NCBI GenBank assembly: GCA_039809865.1
Contig: JBDHVW010000020.1
Coordinates: forward strand, 35,833 to 99,832
Length of the DNA stretch: 64,000 nucleotides
Direction: 5' to 3'
Source: QWHO01 sp039809865
GTDB taxonomy: Bacteria > Vulcanimicrobiota > Xenobia > Xenobiales > QWHO01
Shown: positions 1 through 9,120 of the stretch, in pieces
How the letters are laid out: every line of letters starts with the position of its first letter
How positions within the stretch are numbered: the stretch's first letter is position 1
Program-made: the position numbers and the translations under genes
The notes under the pieces: model-generated
The model's database searches: none
Seen by the model: the letters and a program-made list of their open reading frames with translations, nothing else
Told to the model about the DNA's origin: nothing

Positions 1-1755
1 CTTCAGGCCATTGAGAGTGGCGGTGATGGTCGTCTGGCCGGGCCGGTTCAAGACGAGGTGGCCGGGACGGTCGAACGAGGCGACGTCGTTGTTGCTCGAG
101 GTCCATTCGGCATTCACATGGAAAGGGGAGCCGGTCGTCGAGTTGAGGATCGCCGTCAGGTTGACGCTACCCCACTCGAGTCGCCAGCTGTTGCCGTTGA
201 ACTCGGGGAAGAAGCCTTGCGGGTTGGCGTCGATCTCCAGGCTCAGAACGGGCTCGTCAATGACTTCGACCGCGATGAAGCGGATGACGTCGACGCCGTT
301 GTAGAAGCCGGTGATCTCCGTCTTGCCAGGCTGGGTGGCAGTCATGGTCGTGTAGGCCCCGGGATTGGGGTCGAAGCTGACGATTTGCTTGCCTCCGGTG
401 ATGAAGCCCCAGGTGATGGGGATCGGCCGGTTGAACGAAGCTCCGCCCGTGTCGGAGAGGTCGGCGAGCACGCTCAGGTTGATCGATTCCCCGACGCGCA
501 GCCGGAGCGGCGTGGCTGGGGAGAGGCGCACGTTCGTCACGGAGCCGGCCAGCGGCTTCGGATCCGGGTCGAACAGGTCCAGAATGCGGCGCCGTTCGCC
601 CCCGTCGATGTTGCGGCGCGCGGACGCCTGGGGATCCTGGTACTTCGTGTCCCACATGATGGGAATGAACTCGTCGAAGACCTCCATGCGCGTTCCGGTT
701 TCGCCCTTGTCGTTGACACCCGGACTCGTACGGCACCTGAATCCCATGAGTTGCATCTTGAAGTTGTTACCGGTGAGCCTGCCGGGGCCAAGGAAACGGA
801 CACGGCTGGTGAGTGAGCAGATAGAGCCCGAGAAGTTCAACCGGGCTCCGGAGCGGTAGGTGGGACAGGTCACTTCCCAGGTGCGCTCGAAATCCGCCTG
901 GGCGTCTTGAATATTGCCATTCATGTCGTATAGGGCTTCCACCTGGGCCATGTTGCCGTCGCTGGTGAACTTGATGAGGGAGCGACCGCCGTCCAGTTGC
1001 CCGCTCAGATCGAGCCCCAGCTGCAGGTCTCCCAGGACGGGGAGCGGACCGATGTTCTTGAGGGGCACGGTCACAGGATTCGTGAGGGCGAGGTTCGCCT
1101 CGAGGTTGCTGCTGGCCACGACTTCCATAACGATTTCACCTTTTACCCTGGCCACCGGGTTGATGGAGAACGTGCCGCTGCCGTTGGAAACCTGGATCTT
1201 CTTTTCAAAGGCGGCCTGCAGGTCGAGTTTCCCCGTCAAATAAGCGACCGCGCGGCCCCGCTGCAAGACTGGAGTCTTCTCGTAGGTGAGCTGCACGCCC
1301 TGGCCGAGCTGGTCGGCCGTCACGCGGCTGGTGGGCGGCGCCTCGACGGTCAAGCCGGGCAGGTTGGGCACCATCCCGGCCAACACAGAAGGATTGATGA
1401 CCTCCGTCTCCTGGATGTTGGCCGACAGGAAGACGTCGGTCAGACCGGGTTGGGCGGTGGTCACCACCTGGCCGTTGACGGCCACGACGGTGCGGGCGAA
1501 GGTCTGGTCGCCCTGGTTGACGATGAGGACGTCGCCGACGCTCACGCCGGAGAGGTCACCCGCCAGCGTGACGCTGGTGTCGGTGATTTCGAGCACGGTG
1601 ACCGAGCCGTCCAGCACCTTCACGTTGGGCTGAAGCTGGAACTCGTTTACCGGCTGAGGGTTGATGGGGATTTGTCCGGCTGTTGCGGCCTGGTCGCCGC
1701 CGCCACAGCCCGTGAGCAGAGCGGCTAGGAAGAGTAGCAAGATGAGGAATGGCAA
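1..1755 (-). CDS. Lipoprotein with bacterial Ig-like (Big_2-type) domain, C-terminus cut by window edge
   Basis: Minus-strand reading from a TTG at 1755 stays open to base 1, giving 585 residues without a stop. The start is set by AAGGAG ten bases upstream and by a lipoprotein signal, PFLILLLFLAALLTGCGGG, with the lipobox Cys near residue 17. The rest is beta-rich and secreted-looking. Near the window edge the segment WTSSNNDVASF followed by a Gly and a TITAT strand is typical of Big_2 immunoglobulin-like domains, and the preceding stretch (around 300-480) looks like a second Ig-like fold. Cys residues are scattered through the middle (around 740-860). The protein is probably anchored in a membrane and displayed in the periplasm or at the surface. 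No enzyme motif is visible. The true C-terminus lies outside the window. Confidence 0.8.
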   Translation of the reverse strand, partial: MPFLILLLFLAALLTGCGGGDQAATAGQIPINPQPVNEFQLQPNVKVLDGSVTVLEITDTSVTLAGDLSGVSVGDVLIVNQGDQTFARTVVAVNGQVVTTAQPGLTDVFLSANIQETEVINPSVLAGMVPNLPGLTVEAPPTSRVTADQLGQGVQLTYEKTPVLQRGRAVAYLTGKLDLQAAFEKKIQVSNGSGTFSINPVARVKGEIVMEVVASSNLEANLALTNPVTVPLKNIGPLPVLGDLQLGLDLSGQLDGGRSLIKFTSDGNMAQVEALYDMNGNIQDAQADFERTWEVTCPTYRSGARLNFSGSICSLTSRVRFLGPGRLTGNNFKMQLMGFRCRTSPGVNDKGETGTRMEVFDEFIPIMWDTKYQDPQASARRNIDGGERRRILDLFDPDPKPLAGSVTNVRLSPATPLRLRVGESINLSVLADLSDTGGASFNRPIPITWGFITGGKQIVSFDPNPGAYTTMTATQPGKTEITGFYNGVDVIRFIAVEVIDEPVLSLEIDANPQGFFPEFNGNSWRLEWGSVNLTAILNSTTGSPFHVNAEWTSSNNDVASFDRPGHLVLNRPGQTTITATLNGLK

Positions 1756-1869
1756 GAGTCAAAGGCTCCTTCTCGTCTAAGCCGCAGGGCAACGGCCTCG
1801 GAAAGAGCCCTTAGGAAGTCCTCAGGTTTGTCCTATGGCCAGGAGGCCATGACTCGAGCCGCCAGTTGG

Positions 1870-3426
1870 CTAGCCTTTCACGAACCTGGACTGCAATCCC
1901 TGACCCTCGGCCCGCACGCCGAAACGCTTGTTGGCGGCCAGGTGGCGGCAGATGTGGAAGACCGCCTCGGTATCGTCCGAGCCGACCTTCTTGGCGACCG
2001 CCTCGGCGTCGAGGGGGTCGGTCCCGAGCGCCTTCACGATCTCCTCCTGGAGCTTCAACACCGCCGCGGCGGCTTTCTTGCCCGCTTCCACGCCCGGTTG
2101 ATGATAGGCGTTGATGTTGACCAGGTCGCCGTAGAAGCCGACGGCGCGCTCGTAGAGGGCGATCAGGGCGCCCACGGTGCGGGGCGAGACATCGGGGACG
2201 GTGATCAGGATCGACTCACGGCCCCCCTCGGTCAGCGCCTGGCGCGTGCCCTGCCACATCCCGCTCAGGTAATCGCCGGTGGTGGCGCCGGGGGAAACCT
2301 CGATCGAGTCGCCGGCACGGTCCTTCTCGACCACGATGAAGGTGGCGAAGAAGTTGTTCAGGCCGTCGCGCAGCTGCTGCACGTAGGCGTGCTGATCGGT
2401 CGACCCCTTGTTGCCGTAGACCGCGATACCCTGGTGGACCACCTGGCCATTCAGGTCGTCCTTTTTGCCCAGCGACTCCATCACGAGCTGCTGGAGGTAG
2501 CGCGAGAACAGCGACAGGCGGTCCTTATAAGGCAGGATGACCATGTCCTTGGCTCCCTTGCCGCCGGTGGCGCTGAACCAGGCCAGCGCCAGCAGGCCGC
2601 TCGGATTCCTTTGCAGCTCGGGCTCGCGGGTCAGCACGTCCATGGCGGCGGCACCGTCGAGCATGGCCTGGATGTCGATGCCCTGCAGCGCGGCGTCCAG
2701 GAGGCCGACCGCGCTCAGCTCGGAGGTGCGTCCGCCCACCCAGTCCCACATCGGGAAGCGCTCCAGCCATCCCTCGCTGGCCGCCAGCTTGTCCAGCTTG
2801 CTGTCGGCGCCGGTAATGGCCACGGCCTGCTTCGCGAAATCGAGGCCGGCCTTCTTACACGCGGTCTGGGCCTCGATCATGCCGTTGAACGTCTCGGGCG
2901 TGCCGCCCGACTTGGAGATGACCACGATCAGCGTGGTGCTGAGCTTCTTGCCGATCGCGCGCAGGGTGCGGTCCATCCCGTCGGGGTCGGTGTTGTCGAA
3001 GAAGTGGACCTTCAGCCTGTCCTCGCCCGTGCCCAGCGCGTCGTGGACGAACATCGGCCCCAGGGCCGAGCCCCCGATGCCGATGCTGAGCACGTCCGTG
3101 AACCTCTTCTCCTCGTGCACTTTGGCCGCGAACTTCTTGATGCGCTCCAGGGTGAGCTCGATCTCGTCGCGGATCTCCCGGTTGGGAGCCAGTTGCGGGG
3201 CGCGCAGCCAGTAATGGCCCACCATCCGGTTCTCGTCGGGATTGGCGATGGCGCCGCCCTCGAGCGCCTTCATGTCGAGGACGGCCTTCTCCCAGGACGC
3301 CTTGATGCGGTCCAGGAACTCCTGGCTGAGGGAGGTGCGACTCACGTCCACCGCGATGTCCAGGCCGCTGTCATAGTAAAACAGCTGGCAGAAGCGTTCC
3401 CAACTGGTGCTGAGCGTGGTGTTCAT
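1870..3426 (-). CDS. pgi: Glucose-6-phosphate isomerase
   Basis: 518-residue cytosolic isomerase that interconverts glucose 6-phosphate and fructose 6-phosphate. The sugar-phosphate motifs SIGIGGSALGP (114-124) and SKSGGTPET (171-179) are present, as are WVGGRTSE (229-236), the catalytic Glu in VMESLGK (Glu317), the ring-opening His in STDQHAY (His346) and the C-terminal YHQPGVEAGKK with Lys450. Length and motif spelling match the cyanobacterial/Gram-positive-like branch of the SIS superfamily rather than the longer E. coli form. The start lies 39 bp after the upstream TPR gene, so the two are probably one transcription unit. All catalytic residues looked for are intact. Confidence 0.95.
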   Translation of the reverse strand: MNTTLSTSWERFCQLFYYDSGLDIAVDVSRTSLSQEFLDRIKASWEKAVLDMKALEGGAIANPDENRMVGHYWLRAPQLAPNREIRDEIELTLERIKKFAAKVHEEKRFTDVLSIGIGGSALGPMFVHDALGTGEDRLKVHFFDNTDPDGMDRTLRAIGKKLSTTLIVVISKSGGTPETFNGMIEAQTACKKAGLDFAKQAVAITGADSKLDKLAASEGWLERFPMWDWVGGRTSELSAVGLLDAALQGIDIQAMLDGAAAMDVLTREPELQRNPSGLLALAWFSATGGKGAKDMVILPYKDRLSLFSRYLQQLVMESLGKKDDLNGQVVHQGIAVYGNKGSTDQHAYVQQLRDGLNNFFATFIVVEKDRAGDSIEVSPGATTGDYLSGMWQGTRQALTEGGRESILITVPDVSPRTVGALIALYERAVGFYGDLVNINAYHQPGVEAGKKAAAAVLKLQEEIVKALGTDPLDAEAVAKKVGSDDTEAVFHICRHLAANKRFGVRAEGQGLQSRFVKG

Positions 3427-3465
3427 GAGGTCCCTCCGCAGTTTCGGTGTCGCCGGAGGTTCGGT

Positions 3466-5106
3466 TCAGGTGGGCAGAGCGCCTTCCACTTCGGCGAGTC
3501 GGGTTTGCAGGGTCTGCTTCTGATCGGGACGATGGGCCAGGGCCAGGGCTTTCTGATAGGCTTCCCTGGCCTGCGGGAGCTGATTGCGTTTCTGACACAG
3601 GTCGCCCAGCGAGCTCCAGGCGGCGCAGTCGCGCGGGCTGCTCAGAACGGCCCGCTCCAGATAGGACTGCGCATCTTCCAGCCGGCCCCGGAAGGCCAGC
3701 AGGTTGCCGATGCCGGCCAGCAGCTCGGAATCGCTGGGATTGCGCTGCAGGCGGTTTTCGAACTCTTTCTGGGCTTCTTCCAGCAGCGGGTCGGCGTCTT
3801 GCAGGCGTCCCTGACGGGCCAGCAGGTAGCCCAGGGTGGCCCGCATCGCGGGGCCCGCCTCCCCGGCGCGCAGAGCCCGGCGGTACTCCGTCTCGGCGTC
3901 CTCCAATCGTCCCAGCCGGACGTAGGCTTCGGCCAGTCGGCTGCGGGCGGCCGGCCGGGTGTATTCGCCCAGGAAGCCCCCCTCGGTGCGGGCCACGGCC
4001 CGCTCGAGCCAGGAGACGCCCAGCGTGTCCTCGCCCTGTGCCTCGTAGAAGCTGGCCCAGGCCATCTGGACCAGGGGGTGGTCGGGGTTCTCCTCGGTCA
4101 GCCGCTCCAGGAGGTCGCGGGCGGCGCCGTAACGTTCCGAGGCCATCTCCAGCTCGAAGCGCGCCAGCATCAGGCTCAGATAGCGGGGGTTCTGGCTGAC
4201 CTGGCGCCCGGTCCGGTGCACCTGCTGGGCCGCTTCGACCATCACGCGCGCCAGCGATTGCTCGAGGCTCTGGTGGGCCTCGGTGTAGCGTCCTGCGCGG
4301 GTCTGGATCTCGCCCAGCGTTTGCAGGAAGAGGCCCGCCCAGGGCGGTGTCTGGCCGATGGCGTCGAGCAGGTAGCGCTCGGCCGCCTCGACGCCCTGCG
4401 TGCGCTCGAGCAGGCCGGCCACGGCCACCCGGCTGTAGGCGCCTTCGAGCGACTTGCGCTCGGCCTGGATGGAGGCCTCCAGCGCCTGCACGGCCTCGTC
4501 CAGCTTGCCGCGCCGTGTGTGCACCTGGGCCAGCGAGCGCAGGAGGTGGGCGCGCAGCCGGGCCTGCGACCGGCGGGACAGGTTGAAGCGCGTGCCGCCG
4601 AAGCGAGCGTCGAGCTGCTTGAGGGCGATGTCGTACTCCTGGCGAGCGCGCTCGAGATCGCCGGTCAGCTCGTAGAAGATGGCGCGTTGCTGGCCGTCGA
4701 CCGGGTGAGGTCGGCGCGGCACGCTTTCCAGCAAAGCCTTGGCCTCTTCCACCTGGCCCTCCTGACGCAGCAGGTGCGCTTCGAGGCGGCGCAGCGCGAT
4801 GAGACGCGGGCGGCGCTCGGCCACGGCCCGCGTGAGCTGCAACAGGGCTCTGCGCACGCGCTCGGGGGGCAGGGGAGAGACGAGCCGCACGTCCAGCGCG
4901 GCGCGATTCCAGATGGTGGTGAACTCCAGTCGTCGCGGGACCCAGGTGAGCAGTTTGTGGAAAGCCTTCTCGGCCTCTTCCAGATGGCCCTGAGCCAGAC
5001 TTCTCTCGAGTTTGGCAAGCCACTGCAGGCTCAGCGTGTGCAACACGATCAGCGTGACCAGGACGGTGCTGAAAAAAGTGAGTCCGAATGCTCGGAAGAG
5101 GTCCAC
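3466..5106 (-). CDS. Membrane-anchored TPR-repeat protein
   Basis: 546 residues from a GTG start. One hydrophobic helix spans about residues 8-27, followed by about 500 residues of helical tetratricopeptide-like repeats. Repeat signatures include AEYRRALRAGEAGPAMRATL, SYLERAVLSSPRDCAAWSSL and AREAYQKALALAH. This predicts an inner-membrane anchor with a large protein-interaction superhelix on one side. It precedes pgi by 39 bp on the same strand. No catalytic domain is seen, so it is most likely a scaffold or assembly factor. The specific partner cannot be told from the sequence. Confidence 0.85.
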   Translation of the reverse strand: MDLFRAFGLTFFSTVLVTLIVLHTLSLQWLAKLERSLAQGHLEEAEKAFHKLLTWVPRRLEFTTIWNRAALDVRLVSPLPPERVRRALLQLTRAVAERRPRLIALRRLEAHLLRQEGQVEEAKALLESVPRRPHPVDGQQRAIFYELTGDLERARQEYDIALKQLDARFGGTRFNLSRRSQARLRAHLLRSLAQVHTRRGKLDEAVQALEASIQAERKSLEGAYSRVAVAGLLERTQGVEAAERYLLDAIGQTPPWAGLFLQTLGEIQTRAGRYTEAHQSLEQSLARVMVEAAQQVHRTGRQVSQNPRYLSLMLARFELEMASERYGAARDLLERLTEENPDHPLVQMAWASFYEAQGEDTLGVSWLERAVARTEGGFLGEYTRPAARSRLAEAYVRLGRLEDAETEYRRALRAGEAGPAMRATLGYLLARQGRLQDADPLLEEAQKEFENRLQRNPSDSELLAGIGNLLAFRGRLEDAQSYLERAVLSSPRDCAAWSSLGDLCQKRNQLPQAREAYQKALALAHRPDQKQTLQTRLAEVEGALPT

Positions 5107-5150
5107 GAAACGGAGTTCGACGCAATCGGTTTCGGCCCTGTGGATCTCGG

Positions 5151-5170
5151 TTGACAGGCCGTGCTATAGT
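5151..5170 (+). promoter_or_regulatory. Possible promoter of the tRNA cluster
   Basis: TATAGT at 5165-5170 sits 11 bases before the tRNA-Gly gene and makes a reasonable -10 element. TTGACA at 5151-5156 looks like a -35 box, but only 8 bases separate the two instead of about 17, so they cannot act as a standard pair. No good -35 hexamer is found at 17 bases. The -10 element is more credible than the pair. Confidence 0.35.
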
Positions 5171-5181
5171 AAGCCCGTCCC

Positions 5182-5256
5182 GCGGAAGTAGCTCAGTGGT
5201 AGAGCATCGGCTTCCCAAGCCGAGGGTCGCGAGTTCGAGCCTCGTCTTCCGCTCCA
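5182..5256 (+). tRNA. tRNA-Gly (anticodon CCC), CCA encoded
   Basis: Cloverleaf of 75 bases. The acceptor GCGGAAG pairs with CTTCCGC, the D-arm has GCTCAGTGGTAGAGC, the anticodon stem TCGGC/GCCGA encloses TTCCCAA with anticodon CCC, and the T-arm has GAGTTCGAGCCTC. The 3' CCA is encoded. It reads GGG codons and is the first of three tandem tRNA genes. Confidence 0.95.
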
Positions 5257-5263
5257 GGACCAT

Positions 5264-5337
5264 GGCGATGTGGCCGAGGGGTTAGGCAGCGGTCTGCAAA
5301 ACCGCGCACCGCAGTTCGACTCTGCGCGTCGCCTCCA
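5264..5337 (+). tRNA. tRNA-Cys (anticodon GCA), CCA encoded
   Basis: The acceptor GGCGATG pairs with CGTCGCC (one G-T wobble). The anticodon stem GCGGT/ACCGC encloses CTGCAAA, anticodon GCA. The T-loop core is AGTTCGACTCT. It is a class I tRNA with encoded CCA, beginning 8 bases after the tRNA-Gly gene, so the two are probably co-transcribed. Confidence 0.95.
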
Positions 5338-5345
5338 TCATAGCC

Positions 5346-5422
<77 letters not shown>

Positions 5423-5426
5423 AACA

Positions 5427-5458
5427 GGTCCGTCTTGCAGGCGGGCCTTTTTTATTTT
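5427..5458 (+). terminator. Intrinsic terminator after the tRNA cluster
   Basis: GGTCCGTC (5427-5434), loop TTGCA, GGCGGGCC (5440-5447), then TTTTTTATTTT. The 8-bp stem includes two G-T pairs. It closes the tRNA transcript, and its T-run covers an upstream alternative start (5457) of the next gene, which supports the start chosen there. Confidence 0.9.
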
Positions 5459-5495
5459 GCCAGGAAAGCGCCCGGTGGGGAAGAAATCTGCCCCG

Positions 5496-6530
5496 ATGAA
5501 CACCTTCGAAATCCTCTACCAGGTTTACCGCGCGCGCTATTCCTTGAGCAAAATTCAGGAGGGCATGGGCCAGGAGTACAAGCTGGCTCTCATCGGGGAC
5601 GACAATCGGCCCGAGCTGGTGCGGCGGATGCTGGGCGGGGCGGCTCTGCTGGCGGGGGAGGAGACCAGGCCCGAAGAGGTTTTGCTGGTCAAGCTGCCGC
5701 TGAGCGAAGAGCACTATGACAGCTTGAAAGAGTGCAACTCGGCCATCGTCCACCTGGGCGAGCAGAAGCGCGACGACGCCGAGCTGCGGGCCATCGCCGA
5801 GAAGATCCCGCTGGGTGTGAATTGCCTGTGGGTGCGCGAGGGTCGCCGCGATGAGGAGAAGACCGTCACACCGGAAGGGGCGGAGCCAGATACGACTCTC
5901 CCCACGGTGCATCTGCTGGATCCGTCCAAGGCTTCTCCGCAGCTGTGCCGGCTGGTGCTGAAGGCGTTCCCCGACCTGTCCATCCGGCTGGCGCGCGACT
6001 TCCCGCGGGTGCGTTTCGAGTGCGCCCGGCGCATGATGGCGCGCACCTCGGCCCGCAACGCTTTGCTGGCGGCGGCCTCCAGCGTGACCTCGTCGATTCC
6101 GGCCATCGGGTTCATCATCAGCGTTCTGGCGACGGCCGGCGAGACGCTGGTCATCACGGCCTCGCAGCTGCGGCTGTGCCTGCTGATGGCGGCGTTGTAC
6201 GGCCGCTCGATCGACTTCTTCGATCGGGTAGGGGAGCTCTGGCCGGTGGTCGGCAGCGCCTTCGGTTGGCGCGCGCTGGCCCGCGAGCTGGTGGGCGTGG
6301 TGCCGGGCGCGGGCTGGGCCGCCAAGGCCGCCGTGGCTTACTCGGGCACCTGGGCGGTGGGCGAGGCGGCGCGCCTCTACTACGAGCAGGCTCACCCGGA
6401 CCCGGCGCAGATCCGCAAGAAGGCCGACAAGGCGGCCATCGAGGCGGCCAAGGAGTTCGTCACCGAGATGAAAGCCCACGACGAGGCCGAGGAGCCCCAC
6501 GACCTGACGAGGCCCGAGCACGAGGAGTAG
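5496..6530 (+). CDS. DUF697/YcjF-like membrane protein without a GTPase domain
   Basis: 344 residues from ATG 5496, chosen because an earlier in-frame start falls inside the tRNA terminator. The N-terminal 140 residues are soluble, with no recognisable P-loop (no GxxxxGKS). The C-terminal half (about 200-310) has the hydrophobic pattern of DUF697: a helix SIPAIGFIISVLATAGETLV, a QLRLCLLMAALYG segment, then VPGAGWAAKAAVAY and a TWAVGEAARLYYE stretch. DUF697 domains usually follow Era-like GTPases, and here that partner is missing. The tail is charged and helical. The stop is 1 base from the next start, so this is the first gene of an operon with the DUF5693, coiled-coil and SPFH genes. Function unknown. 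Confidence 0.6.
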   Translation: MNTFEILYQVYRARYSLSKIQEGMGQEYKLALIGDDNRPELVRRMLGGAALLAGEETRPEEVLLVKLPLSEEHYDSLKECNSAIVHLGEQKRDDAELRAIAEKIPLGVNCLWVREGRRDEEKTVTPEGAEPDTTLPTVHLLDPSKASPQLCRLVLKAFPDLSIRLARDFPRVRFECARRMMARTSARNALLAAASSVTSSIPAIGFIISVLATAGETLVITASQLRLCLLMAALYGRSIDFFDRVGELWPVVGSAFGWRALARELVGVVPGAGWAAKAAVAYSGTWAVGEAARLYYEQAHPDPAQIRKKADKAAIEAAKEFVTEMKAHDEAEEPHDLTRPEHEE

Positions 6531-6531
6531 G

Positions 6532-8574
6532 ATGAAACGGGTTCTCTGGGGTCTGTTTGCTATCGGGGTGGTCGCGGCAGTTTTCCTGCTGATGCACCGC
6601 AACCGGCTGGAGGCCAACAATCGGACGAACGAGATCGTGCTGGACTACCAGGCGGTGCTCGATCTCTCTCGGGCTCAGGGCGGGCAAGACCTGTTCGCGC
6701 TCTACAAGAGCTACGGCGTAACGTCCCTGGCGGTGCCCGAGTGGACCCTGGATGACCTGGAGCTCGAAGGCGTCGTGCGGGTCTTCAACGGCCTGTCCCT
6801 CAAGCTGCTCAACCCGTCCGCCGATGCGCAGGCCGGACACGTTTACATGGTCTTCGACCAGCCGCACGAGCTGGACGCTATCGAGCGAAATTTGAAGCTT
6901 GCCCTGCCCGGCGAGGGGCGTGTCGTTCGCAAGGGCAACAACATCCTGGACGTGGCGATCGACCTGCCCACGCTGCGAAGCATGGGCCTGGGATACCTGC
7001 CAGACCGTCTGAACGACCTTGCCGCGCATGATTGGCAACTGTGGCTGCGCCCGGAGAACAAACCGCTCCCAGCCACACAGATCCTGGAGAATGCCCTGGT
7101 AGGTTTGAAAGCCGACCACGTAAAGGGTTTCATCTTTGGCGGCCTCCCCAACGAAGCGGTCGGTTACCCCAAAGAGCTGAAAGAAGCTTCTAACTGGATC
7201 GCCGAGCACAGCCTGAAGGTCGGTTACGTGGAGCTCGACCCCGCGGTGCAGCAGAAGGGCATCTCCACCGTCGCCAAGACTCATCCCGACCACGTGGTGC
7301 GCGTGATGGCGGTGGTGCCGCTGCAGCAGGCCAAGCTGCCGCCCGATACGGTGGTGTCCATGTACAGCCTGGGCGCCCGCGAGCGCACGCTGCACCTGCT
7401 CTACCTGCGCCCTTACGCGACGCCCTGGCGCGAGACCGGCGACCTCACGGCCACCAACGAGGCCCTCATCAAAGGTCTCCGCACCGAGCTCGCCACCCAC
7501 GACAACTGGGCGGACTTTTTGAAAGGGCAGCTGGGCGACGCGAGCACCCTGAAGGACGACGCGGTTCACCCTCCGATCTGGGTGCATTTCCTGGTCGGCC
7601 TGGTGGCGATGGGCGTGATGTCCGCCGTTTCGCTCCTCCTGCTCGAGATCTATCCGTTCAAGCCCTGGATGCTTTACGGGCTGGTCGCCCTGGGGGCGGT
7701 GGCCACGGCGGCCTGGAGCTTCCTCGGCCTGACCTCGACGGCCCGCGCGGCGCTGGCCCTCCTGTCGTCGCTGACGCTCCCGGTGCTCTCGATGGTGGTC
7801 CATCTGCCCTATCTGGAGCAGGTCGGCAGGCGCGCCAATCCGTTCCTCGGCTCGCTCTGGCTGACCGTGCGGGTCACGGCTCTGTCGCTGACCGGCGCCC
7901 TGATGAGCGCTTCCCTGCTCTATGACGCCAGTTACCTGCTGGGCCTGGACCTGTTCCGGGGCGTCAAGCTCCTGAGTGTGGTGGCACCCCTGGCCGTGCT
8001 GGCATTCTACCTCGCTCGCCAGGGTGGACGCGAGGAGCTGGTCAAGGTCCTGAACCTCGATTTGAAGCTCTGGCATGCTCTCGGCCTGGGCGTGCTGGCC
8101 CTGTTGGGCCTGTTCTACCTGATGCGCACCGGTAACGCGGGAGCCACCGGCGCCAGCGACCCCAACGACCTGGAGCGGATGTTCCGCCGCTACCTGGACG
8201 CCGTGCTGGGCGTGCGCCCGCGCTTCAAAGAGTTCGTGCTCGGGTATCCGGCCCTGATGCTGGCTCCCTTCCTCATCCGCGTGGGCTGGCGGCGCCTGGT
8301 CTGGCTGGCCCTGCTGGCGGCGGCCGTCGGTCAGGCCAGCATGGCGGATACCTTTGCCCACACCCACACTCCGATCGTGGCGTCCTTGCTGCGGACGGTC
8401 ATTGGCCTGGTGGTCGGTTGCGGGCTGGGCACGGTGGCGGTGGGACTGTTGTCCCTTCTGGCATTCCTGGTGCGCAAATTCCTTCCGCCCCAGGTTGGCG
8501 GAGTTTTTGGCTCCAACGGGAATGGAATTGCCCACCCCGCGTCTAATCCGGCTGAGCAGGCGGTCGCCCCCTAA
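6532..8574 (+). CDS. DUF5693 family polytopic membrane protein
   Basis: 680 residues. One N-terminal helix (about 4-20) is followed by a roughly 340-residue extracytoplasmic domain that starts LDLSRAQGGQDLFALYKSYG, then seven or eight membrane helices in the C-terminal half (about 350-660). This architecture matches DUF5693, a family of unknown biochemical function usually found near cell-envelope polysaccharide genes in other bacteria (known of the family, not shown here). ATG 6532 follows the previous stop by one base. The C-terminal 15 residues are hydrophilic. It is translationally linked to the DUF697-like gene, and 44 bp separate it from the coiled-coil gene. Confidence 0.65.
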   Translation: MKRVLWGLFAIGVVAAVFLLMHRNRLEANNRTNEIVLDYQAVLDLSRAQGGQDLFALYKSYGVTSLAVPEWTLDDLELEGVVRVFNGLSLKLLNPSADAQAGHVYMVFDQPHELDAIERNLKLALPGEGRVVRKGNNILDVAIDLPTLRSMGLGYLPDRLNDLAAHDWQLWLRPENKPLPATQILENALVGLKADHVKGFIFGGLPNEAVGYPKELKEASNWIAEHSLKVGYVELDPAVQQKGISTVAKTHPDHVVRVMAVVPLQQAKLPPDTVVSMYSLGARERTLHLLYLRPYATPWRETGDLTATNEALIKGLRTELATHDNWADFLKGQLGDASTLKDDAVHPPIWVHFLVGLVAMGVMSAVSLLLLEIYPFKPWMLYGLVALGAVATAAWSFLGLTSTARAALALLSSLTLPVLSMVVHLPYLEQVGRRANPFLGSLWLTVRVTALSLTGALMSASLLYDASYLLGLDLFRGVKLLSVVAPLAVLAFYLARQGGREELVKVLNLDLKLWHALGLGVLALLGLFYLMRTGNAGATGASDPNDLERMFRRYLDAVLGVRPRFKEFVLGYPALMLAPFLIRVGWRRLVWLALLAAAVGQASMADTFAHTHTPIVASLLRTVIGLVVGCGLGTVAVGLLSLLAFLVRKFLPPQVGGVFGSNGNGIAHPASNPAEQAVAP

Positions 8575-8618
8575 AGGGCGTATACGGACCACCTACCACT
8601 CCCAAGAGGAGGTTTCTC

Positions 8619-9119
8619 ATGGCTGATCTCCAGTCGCCCCAGGAGGGCACTTTAGAGCGCCTGATGCGCCATATTCCCGGTTTCGGAGGCTATCTCGACC
8701 GCGAGCGCCGCCGCGACGCCGACAAGCTCCAGCGCGATTTCATGGCCAAGCAGCTGGGCAACGTCAAGCGCAAGATCCAGCAGGCTCAAGAGGAGGTGCT
8801 GGCGTCCGGCAACCTCTCGCTGGTGGAGCGCTTCGACAAGGTCAACAACAAGCTCGACCGCGTGGTGGAGCGTATCGGCCACGCCAGCTACGGCTACTCG
8901 GGCTTCTTCGAGGTGCCCGAGGTGGGCGAGGCCGAGCTGCAGTCGGTTTACGAGCACGATCTCTCGCTGCTCAACGAGATTCAGCTGCTGGACGGCACCG
9001 CCACCAGCCTGGCGGGCGTGCCCGACCCGGGCGCCCAGCTCGGCTCGCTGCTCAACAGCGTCCAGGCGCTCGACACCAAGCTCGATGACCGCGAGCGCAT
9101 CCTGAAGGGAGTCCAGTAG
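8619..9119 (+). CDS. Coiled-coil hypothetical protein of the SPFH cluster
   Basis: 166 residues with a strong AAGAGGAGG ribosome site 7 bases before ATG. Residues 25-80 are charged and heptad-like (RRRDADKLQRDFMAKQLG, NVKRKIQQAQEEVL), suggesting a coiled coil. The second half is helical with no transmembrane segment or signal peptide. The stop is 1 base before the SPFH gene, so the two products are probably made in similar amounts and may interact. I do not recognise the family. An oligomeric cytosolic partner of the SPFH protein is an inference from gene order. Confidence 0.75.
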   Translation: MADLQSPQEGTLERLMRHIPGFGGYLDRERRRDADKLQRDFMAKQLGNVKRKIQQAQEEVLASGNLSLVERFDKVNNKLDRVVERIGHASYGYSGFFEVPEVGEAELQSVYEHDLSLLNEIQLLDGTATSLAGVPDPGAQLGSLLNSVQALDTKLDDRERILKGVQ

Positions 9120-9120
9120 C

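Noticed and set aside
1835..1850. Hairpin ATGGCC-AGGA-GGCCAT after pgi as a terminator
   Set aside because: Only 6 bp, with no T-run on either strand.
1828..5154. Very long plus-strand open frame opposite pgi and the TPR gene
   Set aside because: It is rich in Gly/Ala/Arg/Val/Leu without domain structure and is antisense to two well-supported genes. GC-rich coding strands commonly leave such open frames on the other strand.
5151..5156. TTGACA as a -35 box of the tRNA cluster
   Set aside because: Spacing to TATAGT is 8 bases, too short for sigma-70 type promoters. Kept only as part of a low-confidence entry.
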